A DNA stretch of 11,747 nt from Lachnospiraceae bacterium. Lineage in GTDB: Bacteria > Bacillota_A > Clostridia > Lachnospirales > Lachnospiraceae. The stretch spans positions 1-11,747 of the forward strand of contig JAISHZ010000092.1 in the NCBI GenBank assembly GCA_031262285.1. Reading direction: 5' to 3'. This document shows, in pieces, positions 7,037-11,747 of the stretch; position 1 is the stretch's first letter; every line of letters starts with the position of its first letter. The position numbers were made by a program, and so were the translations under genes. Under the pieces are notes generated by a model. That model was not told the origin of the DNA. It did no database searches and saw only the letters and a program-made list of their open reading frames with translations.

Positions 7037-7386
7037 CACATGAAGAAAAGAAAGTTACCAAAATAGTAGAAGAATTGAGTCTTTATTTCTTTGCAGCGGG
7101 AGCGGATCACATCCAATCCGAAATAAAACGAATTGAGGATGATTTTACGATCCTTTTTCGCGCCAACTTTTCACCGGATCGTCTCCATGATGTAGAGCGA
7201 CTGGAAAAGTATTTAAATGGGGAAAAAAACGATGGCATGGAAGACATCTATTGGGGACTGGCAGGTAGCGGCGATCCCGGAGAAGCCAGCCAATTATTGC
7301 TGGTCGGTATGATGATTGACCATGCCAAGATTCAATTGGAGGGAGATGAGGTAGTATTACACTTGACCAAAAAGATCAATGATTGA
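7033..7386 (+). CDS. Small acidic protein of unknown function, coupled to DUF1576
   Basis: A 117-residue soluble, acidic protein with no membrane segment or signal peptide. I do not recognise a named domain. The predicted pattern is a helix (about 3-32), a strand (IEDDFTILFRANF, 34-46), a helix (SPDRLHDVERLEKYL), a motif region DIYWGLAGSGDPGEASQLLLVGMMIDHAKI (71-100) and a final strand. The start is the ATG at 7033, which overlaps the stop of the DUF1576 gene (ATGA); a longer frame from 6979 lies inside that gene and is unlikely. The tight coupling suggests a cytoplasmic partner or regulator of the membrane protein. The last 30 bp overlap the 3' end of cvpA on the other strand. Confidence 0.8.
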   Translation: MTHEEKKVTKIVEELSLYFFAAGADHIQSEIKRIEDDFTILFRANFSPDRLHDVERLEKYLNGEKNDGMEDIYWGLAGSGDPGEASQLLLVGMMIDHAKIQLEGDEVVLHLTKKIND

Positions 7387-7857
7387 AAGCTTTTCGATCC
7401 ATGTAGCAAGATAGTTGTGCTCATAAAACCAAGTCAGAATAGGTTGCTGCGCTGTGGATTCCAGGATGATTTGTCCTATCATTCCCAAGTTGTGCCGTAG
7501 TAAAAAGGTATCGATCAACCATAGTACGACAATCGTTTCTGCCACACCCAGTAAAATGCCACACAGTTTATCCAACCATTTCACGATCGGCAAAGCCGAA
7601 AAAAGTTTGAGTGGGAAAAGCACCAATCCGATCAGATGGTGGACGATGCCAATGACAGCCAAAAGGAAGACGGCAGCAATGATATTTAAGTATTCCTTGT
7701 CTTGATAACTTGTGACCACCCATACAAGCAATCCGACGGTAAGACAGAGAATCAGAAGGGTAAGAATGGACACCAATTCCTTTACCATCCCGCGCTTATA
7801 ACCTAGTATGATTTTCACCACCAGAAATAGAATCATTAGAATCAAAAAAAAGTTCAT
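7357..7857 (-). CDS. CvpA family membrane protein
   Basis: A 166-residue protein with four membrane segments (about 3-19, 29-50, 57-83, 99-119). It has the CvpA marks GYKRGMVKELVS (19-30), after the first helix, and KWLDKLCGILLGV (93-105), before the last. CvpA in Escherichia coli is linked to colicin V production and envelope stress; in Firmicutes the role of the family is unclear. I chose the ATG at 7857 because AGGAG (7865-7869) lies 7 nt upstream; the ATG at 7872 adds five residues and has no visible ribosome site. It is downstream of the DUF5711 gene, separated by a MITE-like insertion that would form most of its leader. Its last codons overlap the convergent small gene. Confidence 0.88.
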   Translation of the reverse strand: MNFFLILMILFLVVKIILGYKRGMVKELVSILTLLILCLTVGLLVWVVTSYQDKEYLNIIAAVFLLAVIGIVHHLIGLVLFPLKLFSALPIVKWLDKLCGILLGVAETIVVLWLIDTFLLRHNLGMIGQIILESTAQQPILTWFYEHNYLATWIEKLSIIDLFGQV

Positions 7858-7864
7858 TCGCTCG

Positions 7865-7869
7865 CTCCT
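7865..7869 (-). promoter_or_regulatory. Shine-Dalgarno that decides the cvpA start
   Basis: AGGAG on the minus strand with a 7-nt spacer to the ATG at 7857. It lies within the first codons of the longer frame that begins at 7872, which argues against that longer start. Confidence 0.6.
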
Positions 7870-7891
7870 CATGTGTAGGTAGACTTTTATT

Positions 7892-7924
7892 GTTACTGTT
7901 CACGCCTTCGGCGTTCACAGCAAC
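7892..7924. repeat. Subterminal inverted repeat (hairpin)
   Basis: GTTACTGTTCACGCC (7892-7906) and GGCGTTCACAGCAAC (7910-7924) pair around a TTC loop, with 12 Watson-Crick pairs, one wobble and two mismatches. It forms the left end of the MITE-like element and would fold in the cvpA leader. Confidence 0.6.
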
Positions 7925-7935
7925 AAATCGCACAA

Positions 7936-7990
7936 ATCACCATGCGATAAAAAACATCACCATGCGATAAAAAACATCGCCATGCGATTT
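7936..7990. repeat. 20-bp tandem repeat, 2.7 copies, with stem plus U6 units on the minus strand
   Basis: The unit ATCACCATGCGATAAAAAAC occurs at 7936-7955 and 7956-7975, with a partial variant at 7976-7990. On the minus strand the two units nearest the DUF5711 gene read as a 5-bp stem (ATCGC, loop ATG, GCGAT or GTGAT), then G and six Ts. These resemble weak tandem terminators after the DUF5711 gene, but the stems are short. Confidence 0.6.
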
Positions 7991-8007
7991 GGCGGTTGCG
8001 ACTCTTG

Positions 8008-8034
8008 CGAAATTATGCATTCTGCATAATTTCG
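8008..8034. repeat. Perfect 12-bp inverted repeat
   Basis: CGAAATTATGCA (8008-8019), loop TTC, TGCATAATTTCG (8023-8034). The stem is A/T-rich and has no T tract on either side, so it is more likely part of the MITE-like element than a terminator. Confidence 0.7.
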
Positions 8035-8068
8035 ACTGCGCGGGATAGTGGCTGTGAATCGTAACCTT

Positions 8069-9340
8069 TTATTTCAATTGAATCACATCGAGCGAATCAT
8101 TCGTCAGTACTTCGTAACGATACGCTACGCCTCCCGAAGTCAAGACCCGGATTGGCTTTTCAAAGCTTCCCCTATATTTCAACTTTCCCGTCATGGTAAA
8201 GATCTCACATTCTTGCTCGTTATATATAACGATACATTCACTGTCAAAGAAAATATTGGTATATTCGATATGAAAATCGATGCTATTGACTTTCTTGGCA
8301 TTTGCGTTGTAAAGTTCTATCGTATAGAGAGCTGTCAATTCTTCACCTTCCAAGGAACTAGCTTCCTCCCCTCCGTAGAAAACCAACCCCACATAAGAGT
8401 CATTATGATAAACCGATAGAACCTCTCGATTGGTTAAAAAATATTCACCAGCGGATTCCGGGGTTTGTCTTCCTCGATAAAACATGAGTCTATCCTCGCT
8501 GACGGCAAAGGATGTGGTATCGTCCATAAATTGTAAATAAGGCACCAAGCTATCCGTATAGTTATAAGCGCTTACCAATCGATCTTGGTCTGCGTAGTTG
8601 TCACCGACTTCGCCCAGATTGTAAAAAGCCACATGGCACTTGATCGATTTGGTCTCTTGATCCGCTTGTAAATAAGAGATCGCCATGAGCTGTCCGCCGG
8701 GAGAAAGGCTGATAGCAGTAGGGTATCCGCTCCCATGCATCGTAGCTTCCCCTTCATACAAAAGCTCTCCCGTGGGGGTATAGATATAGATCTTCGTCGC
8801 ATCCACATCAATCATCGTAACCACGACATTTCCATTGGATGCCACCGCCATCGATTCCACCGGCATCAAGGTGGTAAAGTGTCCCAAGATCTCCTTTGAA
8901 CTCTGTACGTAAATATCTCGTCTACCGTAGTCTCCGATTGCCACGATATCACCGCACACGCGTACCATAGGATCTTGCATTTGATAGGTTTGGTTCCATA
9001 ACACTTCGCCTTTTTTGTCCAGACAATGCGCTCCATCTTTACTGTAGATCAAAATGGCATCGCCTAGTCGCATTTGATTGGATTGCGAAGTCATCAACAC
9101 AGGAGTCGAGGATATGATCGTATAATCCGTATATTGTTTATTCTTGTATTGCCTGATAACAAAAAAGAGAATCAACGCAATAAGGATTACAAAAAACAAA
9201 ATCCGATAAAATAGGATCCGCCTGTGTCGGTGAATCTTTTTCTGATATGGTACTTGCTTTTTCACGCGCTTGTCTTTTCGTTCCTGTCGTACCACTGTAC
9301 GCGGCATACCCTCACGCGCAAAATTTCTGATATCTCCCAC
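8069..9340 (-). CDS. DUF5711-like membrane-anchored beta-propeller protein
   Basis: A 423-residue protein. A 42-residue N-terminus packed with Arg, Lys and His precedes one membrane helix (about 43-62), so the N-terminus is predicted cytoplasmic and the rest outside. The outer part repeats WD/PQQ-like blades, for example ILIYSKDGAHCLDKKGEVLW, and PTAISLSPGGQLMAISYLQ near 188-206. I assign it to DUF5711 by architecture only. The start is GTG at 9340, with GGGAG (9346-9350) 5 nt upstream, giving MGDIRNFAREGMPRTVV. A TTG at 9448 would add 36 residues, but most of that extension is encoded by a repeat-rich insertion, and I reject it. ATG at 9307 is also possible but its GAGGG is too close. The gene lies downstream of the LysM gene and upstream of cvpA; the function is unknown, probably envelope-related. 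Confidence 0.78.
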   Translation of the reverse strand: MGDIRNFAREGMPRTVVRQERKDKRVKKQVPYQKKIHRHRRILFYRILFFVILIALILFFVIRQYKNKQYTDYTIISSTPVLMTSQSNQMRLGDAILIYSKDGAHCLDKKGEVLWNQTYQMQDPMVRVCGDIVAIGDYGRRDIYVQSSKEILGHFTTLMPVESMAVASNGNVVVTMIDVDATKIYIYTPTGELLYEGEATMHGSGYPTAISLSPGGQLMAISYLQADQETKSIKCHVAFYNLGEVGDNYADQDRLVSAYNYTDSLVPYLQFMDDTTSFAVSEDRLMFYRGRQTPESAGEYFLTNREVLSVYHNDSYVGLVFYGGEEASSLEGEELTALYTIELYNANAKKVNSIDFHIEYTNIFFDSECIVIYNEQECEIFTMTGKLKYRGSFEKPIRVLTSGGVAYRYEVLTNDSLDVIQLK

Positions 9341-9345
9341 TTTTG

Positions 9346-9350
9346 CTCCC
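9346..9350 (-). promoter_or_regulatory. Shine-Dalgarno that decides the DUF5711 start
   Basis: GGGAG on the minus strand, 5 nt before the GTG at 9340. It lies between that GTG and the insertion ending at 9378, so the gene could keep its ribosome site after the insertion. Confidence 0.5.
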
Positions 9351-9399
9351 GTCTGCTTCGCAACAGCAAAAAAAGGTGTACGATTCACAAGTTGTATCC

Positions 9400-9536
9400 T
9401 GTACAGTCGTATTTGCTTCCGTCTGCGCGCCAATAGCGCGCGTATCAATCAAGGCGTTTGAAAGTTCCTTACTTTCAAACTTGTACAGTTACTCCCTTCC
9501 GCGCCTTTTACGCGATCAAATCACGTCGTTTGAAAG
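9400..9536. repeat. Imperfect tandem duplication of a 55-65 bp module
   Basis: Read on the minus strand, both modules start with CTTTCAAACG, continue with TGATT(T)GAT, CGCG and GGCGCG, and end with ACTGTACA. They occupy 9482-9536 and 9400-9464 and differ by small insertions. The repeat lies within the second MITE-like insertion. Confidence 0.5.
9456..9480. repeat. Perfect 10-bp inverted repeat
   Basis: GTTTGAAAGT (9456-9465), loop TCCTT, ACTTTCAAAC (9471-9480). It could fold in the transcript between the LysM and DUF5711 genes; no T tract follows on the minus strand, so it is not a typical terminator. Confidence 0.65.
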
Positions 9537-9568
9537 CTTCTTTCGCAAGGGACGTAACTTGATTTGAT
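9515..9568. repeat. Long interrupted inverted repeat
   Basis: ATCAAATCA (9515-9523) and TGATTTGAT (9560-9568) are complementary, with inner arms ACGTC (9523-9527) and GACGT (9551-9555). Together they form a long interrupted stem around a central GAAAG/CTTTC pairing. Confidence 0.5.
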
Positions 9569-9656
9569 GCTATGTAAGCCATATGCGCGAATTGTAATAA
9601 AAGGTTGTTTGTCTTGTGAATCTCATTTGAATTGCACCTATAGTAACATATCTACC

Positions 9657-11054
9657 TTACGGAAGCAAAATCTTTTGCCCGAATTTGATCGTATCGGGAT
9701 CCGGTATTTGGTTGAGTTCGCAAATCTCGGCGACTTTGTCTTCGCTTCCATAGATGCGCATACAGATCCCTATTAAGGTATCTCCTCTTTGGATGACATA
9801 GGTCGTCGGTCCTGCCACCTGCGTACTTTCCGGCGTTTCCTGTGACGGCTCGCTGCTTGCCACTCCTGTTGGCTCGCTGCTTGGGGTGGGCGCCTGTTCG
9901 CTGCTTGGGGTTTCCGGTGGTTCACTGCTTACGATTTCCGGCGACTCGCTGCTTACGGTTTCCGGTTGCTCACTGCTTGGGATTTCCGGTGTCTCGCTGC
10001 TTTCTGTTTCCGGTGTTTCGCTAGAAGGTGTCAGCGTCTCCGGCATCTGTGATGTGACTAGTTGATTTTCTCGATCAATGGCTTCCAACAAATCGCCTTC
10101 GGCAACCATCGTTCCGGTTACACCGGGATTCATCACATCAATAGCGTCTTCTGCGTCCGGAATCTGTTGCGACATAAAATCCTGTGACAAATCATCAAAG
10201 GCAGTACGTAACCGCTCAAATCCTCCCATACTAGAGATTCCTGCGTAACACAAAAGCAAAAACACTCCCACAACAGACCATCTCATGGCACGCACCGACC
10301 AAGTTACCGGTACGGCTTTTTGTGAACTTGGAGCCATCTTTCGAAACATCCCCAACAAAGACCCTTTCGGCTTGTCCATGCGCTTCAATTGTTCCCTGGC
10401 AGGACTCCTGCGTGGTTCTCTTGGTGTGATCGGATCCGGCTTTTTGATTGCTTCCTGTTTGATGGCCTCCTGCGGTTTTGGTGGATCTTCTTGCCAACTG
10501 GCAGTGGTTCGTCTGCTGCTTGTCCGCACGCCTGTTTCGCGCGATGCCACACGCCTTTCTTCTTGACGAAGTTTGACTTGATCGTACTTATCTTGATCAA
10601 ATTTCTCCGGTTCGGCTTTTTTATTTCTGGTTTCCACCATATAGGCAAGCATGGGCTCATTCTTTTCATAGAAACAAGCGTATCCATTAATATATCTACA
10701 GATCCCTTGTTCGCAGACAAAAAATCCTTCTACCATTTCCCCATTCAAGAGTAAATATGCCAGAAATTGATATTGCGCAAAAAAACGTTTTCGAAGGCGC
10801 TCTGCCTCTTGCGTTTGCGCTTGGGAAAGATGTCGGACTTCTCGCTCGATACTTTCCATCTTGCAAGCTCCATAAAAAAAGAGGTAGGTAATACCGTTTT
10901 CTTCTTGCTTCTTTCCATACAAGGAAACAGCCGCAAGTTTATTTTCCGCTATGTGATTTAATTGTTTTATGTAAGAAAACACATAATCTTCTACGTATAT
11001 CTTGCAATTTCGATCTGATTCTCCGATTTGTGTAATATTTTTCGGCAACTCCAT
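9657..11054 (-). CDS. Membrane protein with cytoplasmic N-domain and extracytoplasmic LysM domain
   Basis: A 465-residue protein in four parts. Residues 1 to about 145 form a soluble domain (KIYVEDYVFSYIKQL, AAVSLYGKK, GYACFYEKNEPMLAYM) like that seen at the N-terminus of other Clostridia LysM proteins; it may be MPN/JAB-related but shows no metal motif. A basic, Pro-rich linker (about 146-255) leads to one membrane helix (257-275). Outside, a spacer carries eight octads beginning SSE (344-407). A C-terminal LysM domain (419-465, TYVIQRGDTLIGICMRIYGS...IKFGQKILLP) should bind peptidoglycan. I chose the ATG at 11054 because GGGAGG lies 7 nt upstream; a TTG at 11069 would add five residues and overlap that site. 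The gene follows galM on the same strand. Likely role: linking the cytoplasm or membrane to the wall; the partner is unknown. Confidence 0.88.
   Translation of the reverse strand: MELPKNITQIGESDRNCKIYVEDYVFSYIKQLNHIAENKLAAVSLYGKKQEENGITYLFFYGACKMESIEREVRHLSQAQTQEAERLRKRFFAQYQFLAYLLLNGEMVEGFFVCEQGICRYINGYACFYEKNEPMLAYMVETRNKKAEPEKFDQDKYDQVKLRQEERRVASRETGVRTSSRRTTASWQEDPPKPQEAIKQEAIKKPDPITPREPRRSPAREQLKRMDKPKGSLLGMFRKMAPSSQKAVPVTWSVRAMRWSVVGVFLLLCYAGISSMGGFERLRTAFDDLSQDFMSQQIPDAEDAIDVMNPGVTGTMVAEGDLLEAIDRENQLVTSQMPETLTPSSETPETESSETPEIPSSEQPETVSSESPEIVSSEPPETPSSEQAPTPSSEPTGVASSEPSQETPESTQVAGPTTYVIQRGDTLIGICMRIYGSEDKVAEICELNQIPDPDTIKFGQKILLP
9834..10025 (-). repeat. 24-bp coding minisatellite (eight SSE octads)
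   Basis: Eight consecutive 24-bp units encode octapeptides that start with SSE and mostly continue with PE or a similar Pro/Glu pair, with no change of period. They form the acidic, Ser/Pro-rich spacer between membrane helix and LysM domain. Copy number may vary between strains through slippage. Confidence 0.85.
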
Positions 11055-11055
11055 A

Positions 11056-11109
11056 AAAATACCTCCCAAGCCGTTTCTCTCATAATATCATCGGCTTGAA
11101 AGGTATTTT
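11056..11109 (-). terminator. 18-bp hairpin covering the lysM ribosome site; possible galM terminator
   Basis: On the minus strand AAAATACCTTTCAAGCCG (11109-11092), an 18-nt loop and CGGCTTGGGAGGTATTTT (11073-11056) pair over all 18 positions, with two G-U wobbles. The 3' arm ends in a T run one base before the lysM ATG and contains its GGGAGG (11062-11067). It can be read as an intrinsic terminator for galM, as a structure that hides the lysM ribosome site, or as both. The long loop is unusual for a terminator. Confidence 0.6.
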
Positions 11110-11166
11110 AGTGTTCTTTGTCGCGCGATCATCAGAAGTCGTCGACATTATTTGCGAATTCGAATA

Positions 11167-11747
11167 TCACACAAATTGATAAACGGTTACGGAATGATAT
11201 TCTTTTCCCGCTCCAAAGATACAAGACGGGAAGAGCGGTTGATGTACGCTGTCGGGGAAGAACTGTGTCTCAAGGCACAAACCGCTTCTGGCCACATAAG
11301 AAGCTCCTTCTTTGCCTGCTTGCGGTGTTATACAGTTCCCTGCGTAGAATTGAATTCCCGGTAAATCTGTGAATACTTTCATCTTACGTCCACTGACAGG
11401 TCCAATCAATTTCGCCACCAAACGAAGGGTTCCATCATAATCATCGATGACCCAGTTATGGTCATAGCCTTGTACCAAAGTGAGTTGTTCTTCGTCCGCG
11501 TTGATTTCTTGTCCGATTCTTTTGCGTTCCCTAAAGTCCATCACGGTTCCTTCCACTGGAGCGATCTCTCCGGTCGGAATAGCTCCTTCTACCACCGGCG
11601 TATAATGAGAAGCGATGAGCTTTAGCTCATGATCTTCGATCGTGCCGCTCTTATGACCGTCCAGATTAAAGTAGGTATGGTTGGTGGGATTTAAAATCGT
11701 CAACTTGTCACTCGTCGCGTCATAAGCAAGCTTCAGCGCGTTCGAAT
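11167..11747 (-). CDS. galM: Aldose 1-epimerase (galactose mutarotase), C-terminal part
   Basis: About 193 residues of a GalM-type mutarotase, which interconverts alpha and beta anomers of aldoses such as galactose or glucose; cytoplasmic. The frame is open to the window edge, so the N-terminal half is missing. Visible marks are TILNPTNHTYFNLDGH with the active-site His, GYDHNWV with the conserved Asp, PGIQFYAGN, and GLCLETQFFPDSVHQP with the catalytic-base Glu. The C-terminus (EYHSVTVYQFV) is of normal type and the gene ends in TGA at 11167. A TTG at 11703 is an internal codon, not a start: upstream in-frame residues NALKLAYDATSDK continue the family pattern. It is followed, after about 60 bp, by the hairpin before the LysM gene; no sugar-use gene is seen nearby within the window. 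Confidence 0.93.
   Translation of the reverse strand, partial: SNALKLAYDATSDKLTILNPTNHTYFNLDGHKSGTIEDHELKLIASHYTPVVEGAIPTGEIAPVEGTVMDFRERKRIGQEINADEEQLTLVQGYDHNWVIDDYDGTLRLVAKLIGPVSGRKMKVFTDLPGIQFYAGNCITPQAGKEGASYVARSGLCLETQFFPDSVHQPLFPSCIFGAGKEYHSVTVYQFV

Larger units (their letters stand above)
7892..8065. mobile_element. MITE-like insertion with 8-bp target duplication
   Basis: A 174-bp non-coding block whose ends are imperfect inverted repeats: GTTACTGTTCAC at the left, and GTTACGATTCAC reading inward from the right (10 of 12 identical). It is flanked by a perfect 8-bp direct repeat CTTTTATT (7884-7891 and 8066-8073), the expected footprint of transposition. It carries no open frame of note. 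Inside are a subterminal hairpin at 7892-7924, a 20-bp tandem repeat and a perfect hairpin at 8008-8034. The right copy of the target duplication contains the stop codon of the DUF5711 gene, so insertion was at its extreme 3' end. The 8-bp duplication does not identify the transposase family. Confidence 0.65.
9378..9597. mobile_element. Second MITE-like insertion, degenerate, repeat-rich
   Basis: A 220-bp non-coding block filling most of the 316-bp gap between the LysM gene and the DUF5711 start. Its left end GTACGATTCAC and inward-read right end TTACAATTCGC share 8 of 11 bases and resemble the ends of the 7892-8065 element. The flanking octamers AAAAAGGT (9370-9377) and TAAAAGGT (9598-9605) match at 7 of 8, consistent with an old target duplication. 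Contents are a perfect 10-bp hairpin, a GCGCGC hairpin and a duplicated module, with no credible gene. The remaining 9606-9656 holds nothing I recognise. Confidence 0.5.

Noticed and set aside
7387..7420. Bidirectional terminator between the convergent genes
   Set aside because: The inverted repeat around GAAAGCTTTTC is short, A/T-rich and inside cvpA coding sequence; it does not look like a real terminator.
7936..7990. CRISPR-like short repeats
   Set aside because: Only about three units at 20-bp period with no unique spacers and no cas genes; these are simple tandem repeats.
8048..8419. 123-residue plus-strand open frame
   Set aside because: Antisense to the DUF5711 coding region, which shows clear protein-like repeats on the other strand.
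9341..9448. N-terminal extension of the DUF5711 protein from TTG at 9448
   Set aside because: No ribosome site at the TTG, and most of the extension falls in a repeat-rich insertion; the GTG at 9340 has GGGAG upstream.
11080..11109. lysM promoter with TATTAT in the hairpin loop or TAAAAT at its upstream arm
   Set aside because: Neither -10-like hexamer has a convincing -35 at 16-18 nt, so I did not list a promoter.
11167..11703. Complete short gene beginning at TTG 11703
   Set aside because: The upstream frame stays open to the window edge and continues the aldose 1-epimerase pattern, so this is the truncated 3' part of galM.

Overview
The window looks like low-to-mid-GC Firmicutes chromosome, most likely a Clostridia member of the Lachnospiraceae type. 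The reasons are the purine-rich Shine-Dalgarno sites, GTG and TTG starts, a MoxR/DUF58/transglutaminase operon, DUF1576 and DUF5711 family proteins, and a LysM protein with a cytoplasmic N-terminal domain. No phage, plasmid, CRISPR, tRNA or rRNA gene is visible. The genus is inference.

Region 1 (1-5507, minus strand, transcribed right to left) is a probable operon: moxR-type AAA+ ATPase, DUF58 protein, TgpA-like membrane transglutaminase, then trmB. The first three form the known MoxR/DUF58/TgpA envelope module (compare Bacillus subtilis yeaC-yeaD-yebA). The trmB reading frame has no stop codon: it runs through a short linker into a thioredoxin domain with an intact WCGPC active site, which is cut by the window edge. 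A strong internal Shine-Dalgarno and ATG sit exactly at the thioredoxin start, so a fusion and a free thioredoxin could both be made.

Region 2 (5508-7386) starts with a divergent intergenic region holding two 14-bp tandem repeats and a palindromic element. It is followed by two plus-strand genes: a DUF1576 multi-pass membrane protein with a clear internal duplication, and a 117-residue acidic soluble protein that overlaps it by 4 bp (ATGA). The small gene ends tail to tail with cvpA, with a 30-bp overlap of coding sequence.

Region 3 (7357-11747, minus strand) reads galM (5' end outside the window), a LysM membrane protein, a DUF5711 membrane-anchored propeller-like protein, and cvpA. The LysM and DUF5711 proteins are both predicted bitopic envelope proteins with cytoplasmic N-termini. 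Two small non-coding insertions with imperfect terminal inverted repeats (TTACnnTTCAC type) separate these genes. One has a perfect 8-bp target duplication (CTTTTATT) that includes the DUF5711 stop codon. The other has a 7/8 duplication and lies just upstream of the DUF5711 start. The LysM Shine-Dalgarno is buried in an 18-bp hairpin that may also terminate galM transcription.

The most interesting points are the TrmB-thioredoxin fusion, the MITE-like repeat family with target duplications, and the hairpin that hides the lysM ribosome binding site. I did not find a clear new defence or biosynthetic system.
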